Below are positions 10,334 through 20,860 of a stretch of 48,375 nucleotides of DNA, piece by piece. The notes beneath the pieces are model-generated. The model saw nothing but the letters and a program-made list of their open reading frames with translations. It did not search any database and was not told where the DNA came from. Position 1 is the stretch's first letter. Each line of letters opens with the position of its first letter. The stretch comes from Spongospora subterranea (lineage: Eukaryota; Endomyxa; Phytomyxea; Plasmodiophorida; Plasmodiophoridae). The translations under genes were made by a program, and so were the position numbers. The stretch spans positions 1-48,375 of the forward strand of contig OUQQ01000095.1 of assembly GCA_900404475.1 (NCBI GenBank), given 5' to 3'.

Positions 10334-11893
10334 TTATAGTTTGATAGCGGATTGATTATACAGCCTTTGCAGAATGCCTGTCTTGCTCTGAACTGTCTCT
10401 TCCACGCTAAACGCACGGCGTAGTGCTTTCTTATCGGAACGTCGCTCTTTCCTGGCTTCCCTAACTGCCAACTTACGAACTCGCTTTTCCTCAGGTGTCT
10501 CCTTCACGGGTCTGGAGACGCCAAGGTTGACGACATCCCTGGATGTGGTATTTTCTAGTGGAAACGACACTTCCGACTCCTCTGGAATCCCTCGCTTCGA
10601 CAGGCGAATCTTGGTAAATCGTTTCGGTTCAGGGATTATGGTCGGTCGATTTTCAAGATTCGAGCGCAAGCTGAGAATGGATTCACAATCCCATTTTTCC
10701 CGCTCCTCCGGACGACATTCCTCCTCCATCGCCCGATTATCATCATCAGTATTGTACGCCTCCTCATCTACAAAAGAAAAACATCATTCGAAATATCTGA
10801 GCAAAGAACACCAGTTCGAACCTTTCAGCTGACGCTGGATCTGTCCACGCGTAACCGCTATGGTCTGGTCGGCTTCAACAGATATGTTTGGTCCAGGAAT
10901 ATACTTGGTTTCGGAATTGACCAGAAACTCGTCCAGTAGTTCGTCTTCCACACAATCCAGCGTTCCTTGGACATCGTCATCCAATTCTCCAATTTCGTCC
11001 GAATCATACTGCAGAATTAACGTCTCGAACGCGTTGTCAATATCGCCTGGAACCGCGTCTGATCAGACCTAACAGCTCGAGAAAGCAATCGGCCGACTCA
11101 CCAAGTCCCATCGGCCGCACAACCTTCTCCTCGTCAGAGCTATAATCGTCTACTGATTCCGAATCAATTCGAATGAGTTCCTCTCCATCATATTCATCCA
11201 TCAAATCCCCGATCGACGACTCATAATCTGAATTATCATCGGATCCAGAAGCCATCGCGTGCATCATGAAATCATCTTCCAACTCCTCGAAGTCGTTGTC
11301 AGACGCGCCCAACAACGCCTCTTGAACCTGAACTCATCCAGTCAGAAGCAATTGCGATGAAAGAACAAAAAACAAAATGAAAGAAGGAAAAGCCTCAGAG
11401 TAACTATGACCAGCGTCGATGAAGACGCGGAGTCGGTCCCCAACTAACCCGGTCGTTCATTGCTCAGAACGAGCAACGCATCAACCGATTCGGTAGTATC
11501 AAATCTCAATCATTGGCAAACGCAGGATATACACACAGCAAAACGGTTACCGACATCGATTGGTGCTTGATAGATGGCGCCATTCAACAGCTCATTTCGG
11601 GCGAGAATCCCCGAGCGTTCCTCGAACTCTGACGGCAATGCCGATTCTGGGATTTCGATGAGATTTCCTTGTTCTGATTCGTAAAGATTGCGGGCGATCT
11701 GGCTGCCGCCGAAGTCGCTGAACTGGCTGGCGGTGTCGTTGATGTCATCGGCATCGGCCAGGCGGCGACGACGGCGCGGTTGCATAGTCGGGATCGGCTG
11801 TAACACATATTTCGAGCTGGCGTCATCGACAGATAACGGGTCATGGTCACCACGATGGACGACCTGGAACTTGATGATCGGTTTCGGCGGCAT
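10334..11893 (-). CDS. LTV1: LTV1, 40S ribosomal subunit assembly and export factor
   Basis: LTV1 is a non-ribosomal factor of late pre-40S maturation and nuclear export. The N-terminus IIKFQVVHRGDHDPLSVDD matches the LTV1 xFxLVHRSQxDPL motif. PSEFEERSGILARNELL and an acidic ELEDDF segment follow. FETLILQYDSDEIGELDDD is the characteristic central motif, with EEREKWDCESILSLRSNL and a basic tail (KRVRKLAVREARKERR) after it. Four exons: 11893-11551 (or -11555), 11332 (or 11327)-11102, 11046-10822 and 10767-10334, giving about 407-410 residues. The last two introns are 54-55 nt. The first is about 220 nt, with two donor/acceptor pairs that both keep frame. The start at 11893 is chosen because family members begin just before the FxLVHR motif. 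Confidence 0.92.
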
Positions 11894-13135
11894 TAGATTG
11901 CCACAATGGCGAGTGATGCAACTCCGTGCGGTGTCCGAGGCGGACTCTCGTGCGGCATCCGCAAACGGCAAATGCCACCAAATCTTGGTCTGTGAATGAA
12001 GTAAAGTGACAAGGTAAGAGTAAAAGATTTTCACTTCTTTTAACTTTCACCTTTGCCTTGATTGTAAATGCTTGACTCGCACAAAACCAGAATAAAAGGG
12101 GTCAAAAGCTTTTAAGGTGTCATTTTACACATCTGTGGAAAAACACATAATTTCCCCGTCGACAACCTCGTTTTCGCATCTTCTGCTAGGTTCCACTGTT
12201 GCTAATGTACTGGAGAGTGAAAGTCGCTCAGCGATGATGATGTCGATGTTTTCTTATGAGTTACTCTTTGGCCATTTTCATTTTTCTATCTTTACCTACA
12301 CTTTGACTTTTGCCTTCTGACCTTCTTCACCGCGTGTCACGTATGTTCATACTGTCCTTGTCGACCAGTCCAGATTGACTGCTGTTTCCTTATTGCTCCA
12401 CCACCGTTGACGACCCATTAACAAGGCCTGCATCATGCATTTTTCGCTCCAGAATCGCTCATTTTTGTGGAACGTACAATTTGGTTTCCATCATGGTTCA
12501 CATGGAGACAACATATCCACTTTCGAAAATTCGCCTCTTTCAAAAAACAGTAAATCGGACCTAAAGGCCAATTGCAGCAACTGCTGGCCATAAAGTTTAT
12601 TGCTGTTGTTGCGACTCTTTCATGAACTGCGATTTAACCAACAGTCAGGACCACGGATTTGTATCGCCAATTAGCGCTCTCCGCGAAGTTCGGTACATGG
12701 CGATCTCGTTTGCGGTTAGTCTAAATGAACATGTCTGCCGACCTGCGATGCTGGGCATCGCGCAATTACACAACCAACTAATAAACCAGTTTCAACGCGC
12801 AATTACACAACCAACTAATGAACCAGTTTCATGGAATCATCATCCTGTTCGGGAATATAGTCAACAACAACTACTTTAAGCCGTTTAAGGTCAAATAAAA
12901 AAACCTGAATGGGCCGTTTCGGCGGCAAGAATTTTATGGCCGCATTCAACCCAGCTGACGGTGTGTTTTGGCTCAATTTGCGAATTTGTAACTTTCCAAA
13001 ATGGTTTTTGAGATTTCAAAATAGTGCAGAGCTCCTTACCAACTGGCATCGCCTGACTCCACTACTGTTGATTACTAAGGCGACGGTATGCGAGAACGAC
13101 ACACTGAAAATGTGCATAAACACTGTCAACAATTT
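11894..13135. other. Intergenic, no gene assigned
   Basis: Only short unsupported frames occur on either strand. The one clear structure is a pair of 36-37 bp tandem copies at 12759-12831. The right end lies downstream of a small minus-strand ORF. Confidence 0.35.
12759..12831. repeat. Two tandem copies of a 37-bp unit
   Basis: The unit contains gcaattacacaaccaacta followed by at(a/g)aaccagtttca. The second copy begins 37 bp after the first and differs at one position. No coding role is evident. Confidence 0.7.
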
Positions 13136-13456
13136 CTATTCCTCCACACATCGATTTAAATGTACATATTCATAAAACCTCCATTTCTGGGAAGATTCTT
13201 GAAGTAGCTTGCGTCTTTTTGATTCGGATTTATCTAAACCGCATGGTGAGACGATGGCTCTGTCCGGCAATCGCGAGATCTGGCTGCTCAGACCCTGAAA
13301 ATAATGGATTATTGCCATGGACTGCTTTCCCAAAGTGTCTGCGCCGGGATTCAATAGCGTTGATGCATCCCCACACGTCCTCTCGACTGTGAAAATGACG
13401 GCGAGCCCATCTTTTATTATTTCCGCTGGCATTGCTTGCCCGCCGATGGTTGACAT
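13136..13456 (-). CDS. Hypothetical small helical protein
   Basis: An ATG at 13456 opens 106 codons starting MSTIGGQAMPAEIIKDGLAV and ending with a basic stretch, KSESKRRKLLQESSQKW. The sequence has amphipathic helix character and a possible nuclear-type basic cluster. No intron is needed. I do not recognise a family, and a second overlapping frame of similar length exists on the same strand, which lowers confidence. Confidence 0.3.
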   Translation of the reverse strand: MSTIGGQAMPAEIIKDGLAVIFTVERTCGDASTLLNPGADTLGKQSMAIIHYFQGLSSQISRLPDRAIVSPCGLDKSESKRRKLLQESSQKWRFYEYVHLNRCVEE

Positions 13457-13952
13457 AAAAATACCGAGCACTCCTTGCCCTTGACTTCATACTTCAATAT
13501 CTTGAAATAATACTACGTCATTTTTGTCAACAGCGATCGTGAAAGCTAGGGTTGATCATTCTTTTTTTTGTCTATCTGAACAGGAGCCGGGAACTTCGCG
13601 AACTTCAGATGCACGACCTTCAATTAAGCACCGTCTTTTGGAAAAGGTTTTCTCCTCTTTCCCCCTACTGTATAGCACACTGATTATGGGGAATGTAACA
13701 CGAACACCTGTGTTTGTGTGTGAGACTGTCAGTCGGAGTAACGTGTAACGTACACAACGGGGTTTTTGTTTCAGCACAGTGCGATCTGCGGCGCAGTTTT
13801 CGTCCATACCTTTATTGCGTGAGCGTGTAGTTGATTTCTGTCGACGTTGAGGTCCTTTCCCCATTTTGCTTTCAGTGAAGGGGGCGAAGGGTGGTTCTGG
13901 GAGCGCGTCCTGCTCCAACCCCGATACGCGGCGCTCTCTGCTGTAGTCTGTC
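13457..13952. other. Upstream region of KDSR, no gene assigned
   Basis: Frames on both strands are open (for example 13556-14029 minus), but the minus frame overlaps the KDSR N-terminal exon and has no motif, so it is treated as a shadow. The region probably holds the KDSR promoter and 5' leader. Confidence 0.3.
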
Positions 13953-15144
13953 ATGGAGCCCATCATTTTCGATCCAGTTTCGGTCATCATCGGATGTATT
14001 GTCGTGATTCCTCTGACGCTGATGGCCATCGAGGTGCTTTGGCGACGACTACGATCCTCTAAATCGGTGAAAGGAACTCATATTATTGTAGTTGGAGGGT
14101 CCACAGGTTCGTAGGCATTTTGAGACGGTTTTAGAATTGTTGTCGACATTATTTGTAGGTATTGGCAGATCTTTAGCAATTCAGGCTGCGGCTAATCAGG
14201 CCAGGGCAATAACATTGATCGCGAGGTCACTGGATAAGCTGAGATCGGCAGAGGACGCCATTGTTTTGACAAATTCAGATTGCAAAACCAAATTGATCTC
14301 GGCGGACGTCACTAATTTTGCTGATATTTCCAAGGCGATAGATGATGCTGTTCAAGCGAACGGGGCTCCTGATTATTTAGTATGTTCGGCAGGTGCGTCG
14401 TATCCGGGTTATTTCCTCGAGCAGTCGCTAGATGTATTCAAAAAAGTCGGTGCTTATCGCCGACACTTTGCCACTGTGCTTACTTGGTGTTAGGCAATGG
14501 AGCTAAATTACCTCGGAACTGTTGCTTGTGTGAAAGCAGCAGTACCCCATATGGCTAAAGCAAAATCCGGGCACTGTATTTTAGTTTCATCTGGAGCCGG
14601 GATCAGTGGATGGCTCGGTTATACGACATATAGTCCTACGTAACACCGTTCGTTGAGATATCTTTGATGCATTATTGATTGTTTCTTTAGAAAATTTGCG
14701 GTTCGTGGTCTCGGGGAGGCGCTGCGGAATGAATTGAAAGGATTCAACATCAAAGTCTCTGTGGCATATCCTCCTGATACTCAGACCCCTGGTTTTGACG
14801 AAGAGAACAAATCCAAGCCCGTCGAAACTGTGGAGATGTTAATGCCCAGCGTACATTCGCCAGACACGGTGGCCAGCTACATCTGGTATTCTGTTGGCAA
14901 GGGAGATTTTAACTGCTCCTGCCCCGATATCCTCCAGGATTTCTTGGTCGCATTGATGTCGGGTGTAACGCCTCGCCGTCTTTACATTCTTGATGTTCTA
15001 ATTCATCCGGTGGTGGTTTTGTTAACTTCAGCCTTTCGGTGGAATTCTGACCGTATTGCCTGCCAGTATCCTAAGCGATTAAACTCCAAGAACGCTTCTA
15101 GGATAAACGGCCGGGTCATAAAATCTGTGATTGCTGCAAGTTAA
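13953..15144 (+). CDS. KDSR: 3-ketodihydrosphingosine reductase (KDSR/TSC10)
   Basis: This ER-membrane short-chain dehydrogenase reduces 3-ketodihydrosphingosine to dihydrosphingosine with NADPH, the second step of sphingolipid synthesis. Four exons (13953-14106, 14159-14445, 14494-14639, 14691-15144) give 346 residues. An N-terminal membrane segment (VIIGCIVVIPLTLMAIEV) precedes the Rossmann glycine motif GGSTGIGRSLA. ADVTNF, VCSAGASYPGYF, MELNYLG, ILVSSGAGISGW and the catalytic YSPTK follow. YPPDTQTPGFDEENKSKP is diagnostic of KDSR rather than other SDRs. A second hydrophobic stretch lies near the C-terminus. The catalytic Ser, Tyr and Lys are all present. Introns are 48-52 nt. The second intron uses the weak donor GTCGGT. 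It converges on a multipass membrane protein gene 87 bp away. Confidence 0.94.
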
Positions 15145-15230
15145 AAGATGGTCAGTGTTTCATTTCTGAAAAAAAAAAATAATATACGACGGACTAGTAT
15201 ACCAATAATCACATGTATTAAAAGAGACAA

Positions 15231-16154
15231 TCACGAATGCAGACTTATGGAGACAGTGGTTCGCGTTAAACTGAAGTAAAGGCAGAACATTATAATGAGC
15301 GTGATTCCTTCATAACGCCTTTCTGAAAATCGGTGGCTGAATATCAAGATGATGGTATGGGCCGATGCAGCAAACAGCAAATGGAATGCAGGATAAGGAG
15401 TCATAATCAACAGCATGATAGCTAAAGCGCACAGGACATGATTAACAACTGCTCGTATCAATAAACTAACGTTTATCCTAAACCGACAGTCGAATTAGAG
15501 CAATGTACGGCGGAATAGCAAGCAACGAAACTCGAAACAATAAAGGTCGTTTTTTCAACTTTACATTCAACAATCGAGAAAACCTGGTCAAGTCGGTACT
15601 GTCTGAAGCGCGCGCTCGCATAAACCATTCTACAACAACGCCGAACCCAAGCAATGAGCATACAATCATGACCACGTTAGGACGTAGACGGAATACACCC
15701 TGATGTTTTCACCACAATCAGTAAAGCGATCAATCATGCAGGTGCTCAAACTTGGCGATAAAGTTGCCAGCTCAACGGCGGGAATAAACTCGATGATGAT
15801 GAGGTTGTGTTTTTTGATGATGAGTACCTTCGATATTCCACAATCGTTGGCGATCTGATGGAAAACCAATAGCAGCGGCAGGAGAGCAATTGACGAGATC
15901 GCGTTGATGAAGGGAAATGAGACGTCTAGGACGTCAATGGAACAGGCGATCCCATTGATCACGGCGCAGACAACAAGACCATAAAGGGGCGGACGCAAAC
16001 GGATCGCCGTCTGGGGATCGAACAGAAACCCGGTCGCATCCGCCGACAGGATCAGATAGGCGAGGGCGTACAGGGACGATAGAATGGTGGGCAGATCCCA
16101 GGCCCATCCCGACTTGACTGACAAATCAGTCAGGAGAGAATCTTTCATGGCCAT
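15231..16154 (-). CDS. Multipass membrane protein, unknown family
   Basis: Three exons (16154-15777, 15699-15488, 15465-15231) join to 274 residues. At least six hydrophobic segments are visible, including PTILSSLYALAYLILSA, YGLVVCAVINGIA, ISSIALLPLLLVFHQIA, VVMIVCSLLGFGVVVEW, LLFRVSLLAIPPYIALI and VLCALAIMLLIMTPYPAF. The first intron is 77 nt. The second would be only 22 nt (gtcggt...gttag), far shorter than others here. Without it the protein stops 2 codons after YIALIRLS, so the C-terminal exon is uncertain. I do not recognise the family. Adjacency to KDSR does not by itself suggest a sphingolipid role. The ATG at 16154 is the first in frame. Confidence 0.65.
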
Positions 16155-16573
16155 CACGCCATAGCCGTCACGGACTGCCTATCGCCATCCCTGGCAACCT
16201 CTGAACCGTATTCCGCCAGACGTTCATGCGGCTTCATATCATGTCGAACAAAAATCAGATGAATATCGCCAAAAGCTAAAAGACAATCAATTTTGTGTCT
16301 CTCGACTGTGGTTAATGCCCAAGTTCTGTTGATTATATTTGGTGAACAATTGACGACAATTGCCCTCTGCCTCACACGCTGAAAATGTCAATTTACTCTC
16401 TGTCCATAATTTCGATCGGCAACTACGCATCGATGGCAACAAACTTCGAATATATGCTGTAGGTTTATCGCTGAGTGGCCGATATTCCGGGTTCGGTCCT
16501 GATTTAATCATGGCAATTCAACACAATCAGCAGCGCCCTGTCACATCGCTCACATATTTATGAGTTTCTTTCA
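16155..16573. other. No gene assigned
   Basis: A plus-strand frame at 16360-16563 and short minus frames are open, but none has motif support. The stretch separates the membrane protein gene from copia debris. Confidence 0.3.
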
Positions 16574-16720
16574 TTATCCTGTAAGAATGTACAGCAATCG
16601 CCTGTGATGTCGTGAACTGATGGTGCCTTTCAGGTAGTGAAGGATCCGCTTGATAACTATAAAGTTGTGGATTGGATTGGAGACCGTGCTGCATGATGAA
16701 CGGCTGGCGTTGTGTCTGGC
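16574..16720 (-). mobile_element. Ty1/copia fragment (end of RT)
   Basis: The minus strand reads HNFIVIKRILHYLKGTI. This matches the copia motif HWxAVKRILRYLKGT that follows the reverse transcriptase. Only about 50 codons remain, and the frame is not continued by other copia motifs, so this is a relic. Confidence 0.65.
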
Positions 16721-16982
16721 CGGGCGCGGTTGCTGACGCCGCAGACGAGCTTGTCCCAAGAGAGCCACAGAACAAATGACATTTCTTACGGTGACCTCGC
16801 TGGCAGCTTGCCCACCAGCGCGCCGCCAGACCCTTCTAATAAAGGAAGTCAGGCAGGAGGAGTTCCTGAGGCTGTATCTGCAATGGGTGCATTGCTGACG
16901 TTGGTGGCAAAACACCAGGGTAACTGCCTTACATTGATCCTGTTTAATGGTCATGACATCATCATCGGCCCAGGTCGCCGGC

Positions 16983-17109
16983 CGTTCGTCAATAGTCCCA
17001 ATTATTGGTCGCTGAACCTGAGCGTTAACTGCACGCAAGAACAAACCAACGCGGACAGCCAAGCCACCGCTCAGGTTCAGCGACCAATAATCGGGACTAC
17101 TGACGAACG
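16983..17109. repeat. Inverted repeat, 42-bp arms with 43-nt spacer
   Basis: Bases 16983-17024 are the reverse complement of 17068-17109 with two mismatches. The arms start with cgttcgtca and contain ttggtcgctgaacctgagcg. Partial complementarity continues outward. It lies between copia and gypsy fragments and could be a foldback element or a palindromic duplication. Confidence 0.85.
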
Positions 17110-17221
17110 CCGACCCCGACACAGAATCTCAAACAGACGATCCTCCGGCAACATCAGGCCCTTCTCCTCAAGAAGCCCAATCGATCGCATGAGAATCGGA
17201 GTGCGATGTGATTCTGATCCA

Positions 17222-17596
17222 TCAATTGCTGGTTGAGATGTCGACTGTTCCAGATACTCGATAGAGGAAGGAGTCGGAGTAGCCGCGTGCTTTGAGACGA
17301 GAATACAGCAAATGGAAGTGCTTGACGTTGTTCTTTTCTGTCGTATGATGTCGGCAATTGCGAATTAGTTCTCCTTGCATTCGAAGTAGCAGAGTTTTCA
17401 CCTCATCGGATAAAAGATAAGACTCAGGTTTCCAGGTGGATTGACGTCTGAATTTAGCTATAGTATCGTCTGGGGGAAGTGCATTATCCTGATTCCACGT
17501 TCTACCCAAACTACACACACCGTGGCGAACTGGTCGGCCTCGTAATACCGAGTTCACTTTTGACAAATGATGATGTGCGATGCCCAACATAAACAA
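17222..17596 (-). mobile_element. Ty3/gypsy gag-like fragment
   Basis: A 124-codon minus frame contains GELIRNCRHHTTEKNNVKHF and RLKARGYSDSFLYRVSG. The 144-bp stretch at 17231-17374 is about 90 percent identical (visual estimate) and in the same orientation as 3179-3323, at the upstream end of the gypsy element. It is therefore a second, more intact copy of the same gag region. No continuation into protease or RT is found downstream. Confidence 0.65.
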
Positions 17597-17900
17597 GGTT
17601 GTAATCTGTGGCTTGAACTGGGAAAAGTCACCTGAAAATGTCTGCTAGATCCAGGAAAGGGTAATCGGGTTGACCGATGGTGTTCCCGGTCCAACGCTAC
17701 ACCATTGGCTATTGGATGTTATTGCGGTCCGAAAGCCGTTTACTGGAACGAATCAGTTGGGCAATGTTGCCCTCAAGATATGAAAAGGTCGAGTTTCGCC
17801 TAATATTGGGATCGATCTGGTATACGCAGGTGGATTTAGATTTGCCAAGGTCGGGCACCTTTGACTCGAGCGCGGTTCGTGAGACGTTTCCTGATCCAAG
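17597..17900. other. Upstream region of the Myb gene
   Basis: No frame with support. The bases lie between retroelement debris and the Myb start codon. Confidence 0.3.
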
Positions 17901-18840
17901 ATGAGCGGGGGCCGATTCCCCGACGATCACGACGCCAAAGACGTGAAAACGGATGAAGGCGATGGAGAAACCTTCCCCGATTGCGACTCTGGGGAAACGG
18001 ATCCGAAACGCGGATGGGGTTCGTGGACCGTCGAGGTATTCCGCCAGGCGGCCGTCGCGGTTTTGTCAATCTGACCTCGTTCGCAGGAAGACGAACAGAT
18101 CGGCAGCTTCGTGCAACAATTCGGGACCAAGAAATGGACTCGGGTCGGCATGTTCTTGAAGCGCCGGACCGGAAAACAATGTCGCGAACGGTACCGGAAC
18201 GGCGCCCGATTGCACAGACGCCTAACTTGGCTGTTTCAGATGGCACAATCATCTGAATCCGGATATACGACGGGATCGCTGGTCCAGAGAAGAAGACGAA
18301 ACGATCATCCGGGAACACATTGCTCGCGGAAGCCGTTGGTCTGAAATCGCTAAATTCTTACCTGGGAGGTTGGTCGGTCGAGGAATCTCTGGCGATAACT
18401 TCGAACGCGTGTTATGGTTCAGGACCGATAACGCGATCAAGAACCGGTGGAATTCGACGATGCGGCGAGTGCAGCGCCATTGCCAGGTGTCGAACGGGAA
18501 CACGCCGGGCAGAAGATCGCTGACGCAATCGGGTGACGGATCCGCCCTTTACCGATACTGTCTGGCGCTAAACCGGCTCGGGTTCGAGGAGGTGTCGGCA
18601 ACGAGTCAGATCAAGGAGATGTGTGCCAAATACGGCGAACGCGACGACGGGTTCTCGATTCCGGTCGTGACGCGCACCAGGTATGCTGTCGATGGGCCGA
18701 TGCCGTTGGCTTCTGGTGGTACTTCAATATCCCATATGGCATCGGCAAGCGACGACGACCTTCCCGCCCCCATGATCGACGATAGGTTGTTGGACGCCGC
18801 CAACATCCTGTTCCTGTCTGCGTCTCCTGGCAATTCGTGA
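17901..18840 (+). CDS. R2R3-type Myb DNA-binding protein
   Basis: This is a sequence-specific DNA-binding protein, probably a nuclear transcription factor. Four exons (17901-18035, 18087-18190, 18240-18368, 18423-18840) give 261 residues. After an acidic N-terminus (DDHDAKDVKTDEGDGE), repeat one spans about residues 40-90 with WTVEEDEQI, KKWTRVGMFLKRRTGKQC and RERWHNHLNPDI. Repeat two follows with DRWSREEDETIIREH, SRWSEIAKFLPGRTDNAIKN and RWNSTMRR. The recognition-helix sequences TGKQCRERWHNHL and RTDNAIKNRWNS are the c-Myb/R2R3 signature. The C-terminal 120 residues are low in motifs. A Cdc5-like protein is excluded by the repeat sequence. Introns are 49-54 nt. The start ATG opens the only frame joining to the first repeat. 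Confidence 0.93.
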
Positions 18841-20180
18841 GCGATACTACGGCATGATTTCAAATTAAATAAAGACCTTACTGTGATTTGCGATGACATT
18901 GGCGGCGATGATGTTGTACCAGGACTGGTCAACAATAGATAATCGGTGGGTCATTGGGTTCTCGAATCCGATCGAATCAGCGTCGCGTGTTCGTGCCGAT
19001 AAACATGTTCGCCACAGTGGTAAATCCAGATTAGAACACTTCTAAAGACGGCGAAACATGTGCTCAGGTTGAAATTTTGCGTTCAAAATCGTGTCAGATC
19101 GGCATCTCTGTCGCATTCCGTCCTTGCCGGAGCCGTCCCCTGCTTCCGCAGTCTAAAACTCTTGTACCTATTCGCCCCTGAAGTTGAGGATCGACCAAGA
19201 TCGCCTCAGCCCACGTAAATCGGGTCACGGAAATCACGAATCCAACGTCGGAAGCAGAAACCCCCAAAACGAGATACGTGCGTACGTCATGGACGTGAGA
19301 AGATGTCGCCAAGAAACGCTCAGAATATTTCTCTCCGACACTTCTTTCAACACAATTCATGAACATGCCTTGCTGGCTGTGATGCATCTGCCGACAATTA
19401 TCTAACTGCTCGAGTACAGTCCAGTCTCATTTTGCATCTCGTGTGTCGATAAAGGAGGTGAACGCCCATTGCCCAGGATCTCGTAAACGCAAGCCGGTTT
19501 AGAAAGGCGCCCGCTTCGTCGAACGGCCCCCCCCCCCCAGTTTCGTCATGGTGTGGAATTCGCGAACGGTTTATGGCCCGACTGACGTTTAACGATCAGG
19601 AAATTTGGGATTCCCAGGTCTGGACCCACAGATCGAAATGCGCGGTGGAACTCACATCTGTCGGCAATCAGACCTTATTACGAGTGAAGCAAACCGTTTA
19701 GAGGAAGATCTGATATCAGATATTGCCGGGGAATGATGATCCGCTCTCCATGATTGCTCTGAATGCGTCTCAAAATAATGTCCCTTGTCGCTCCCCGCTT
19801 GAACAAGACAGGTCAACCAATCAATCAGCCTACGATTTGTCCATAGCCTGTTCAACGTGGCTGTAGAGTGTCAGCCCCCTTCACTGCGTTCGACATGTCA
19901 GTGGTCCTTTGTCTGGCAATGCACAGATGACATCTTTACACTACAGCACCCATGGCCGAGACATCGTATTCTGGGATAATGCCGAGATTCATCTTGATCA
20001 AGAACTCGCGCAGGTGATTCACCGGTCTGGTGCAATGTTGATTTTCCGTCTCCATATTCTCCTCAAATAAAGCCAAACGAGCATGGAATTTGCCCTTTCT
20101 AATCAGTTCTAAAGAAGGATGCCGATTTGACTTTCAGATTATGCCCCAAAGCTGGTCAGCTAAACAAGGCCGTTTTTCGG
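18841..20180. other. Gene-poor region with probable retroelement debris
   Basis: No complete frame is supported. A minus frame at 19652-19855 has weakly integrase-like sequence. A run of 12 C occurs at 19527-19538. A short phrase, gattcatcttgatcaa, occurs at about 19987 and again at about 20250, suggesting duplicated debris. Confidence 0.35.
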
Positions 20181-20465
20181 CTCATGTGGATACGGTGATA
20201 AAAAAATGGAGCGAATTGGTTTCGGAATAAAAATGGATGACGTCCGGATTCATCTTGATCAACCGTTATCTGACAATGATTGACAGCAATCGATCCAATG
20301 CTTGGTCACCGTGTCCACATGAACGAGCGGGGGAATATTGTCGATCATTGTCAGATAACGGCCGATCACCATCAAAAATGTCTTGTCCAACCTAAGCTGG
20401 AGGATGACCGTCAGCGTGGAGCACAATCGACCGCAAAGAGCGGATATGGTGTTGGCAGCCCCCAC
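20181..20465 (-). mobile_element. Retroelement integrase-like fragment within nested inverted repeats
   Basis: A minus frame reads LDKTFLMVIGRYLTMIDNIP followed by PLVHVDTVTKHWIDC. This resembles the Ty3/gypsy integrase core (VVVDRFTKM...IP...D/ETV). On the plus strand at about 20178 the related phrase HVDTVIKKWSEL appears. Two nested inverted-repeat pairs occur: 20181-20198 with 20306-20322, and 20263-20280 with 20344-20361. The best reading is a rearranged, inverted duplication of an integrase remnant. Confidence 0.4.
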
Positions 20466-20860
20466 ACGTTCGCAATGTGGTTGATACGAACATCAATCTG
20501 CCAACCGACCTGGCTGGCTGAAACGAATAGGTATCGTAACTGGGTCCCATATCATGGCGCATCGCGTCCGCCGCATCGCGTGCCGAAAAAAAAAGTTGCT
20601 GTCGGGGCTCGATTGACTCTGGACTGGGATTCGGGCTCCGGTACTGTACACAGCAGTAAGGCCCCGGACCCGGAGAAACACCAAAATTATTGCGATACAC
20701 ACGACAAAAATCGGGATCAATTGCTGAATATCTGTTGGACAGAAAAGGCCACGCGCTCTGATATCTTGTTGAATCCGTAATTTGACGGGTTTTAAGTTGA
20801 GTTTACGGGTTCCGATCAACCTGGCGATCGAGACGTGCGCCCAGACACGTCGGTTTCCGA
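20466..20860. other. Upstream region of ALIX, no gene assigned
   Basis: Overlapping frames on both strands at 20280-20819 include one minus frame with a hydrophobic run (LIPIFVVCIAIILVFL), but no motif or splice support. It is treated as unassigned sequence containing the ALIX promoter. Confidence 0.3.

Noticed and set aside
13556..14029. 157-codon minus-strand frame
   Set aside because: It runs antisense through the KDSR first exon, which has strong support, and contains no recognisable motif.
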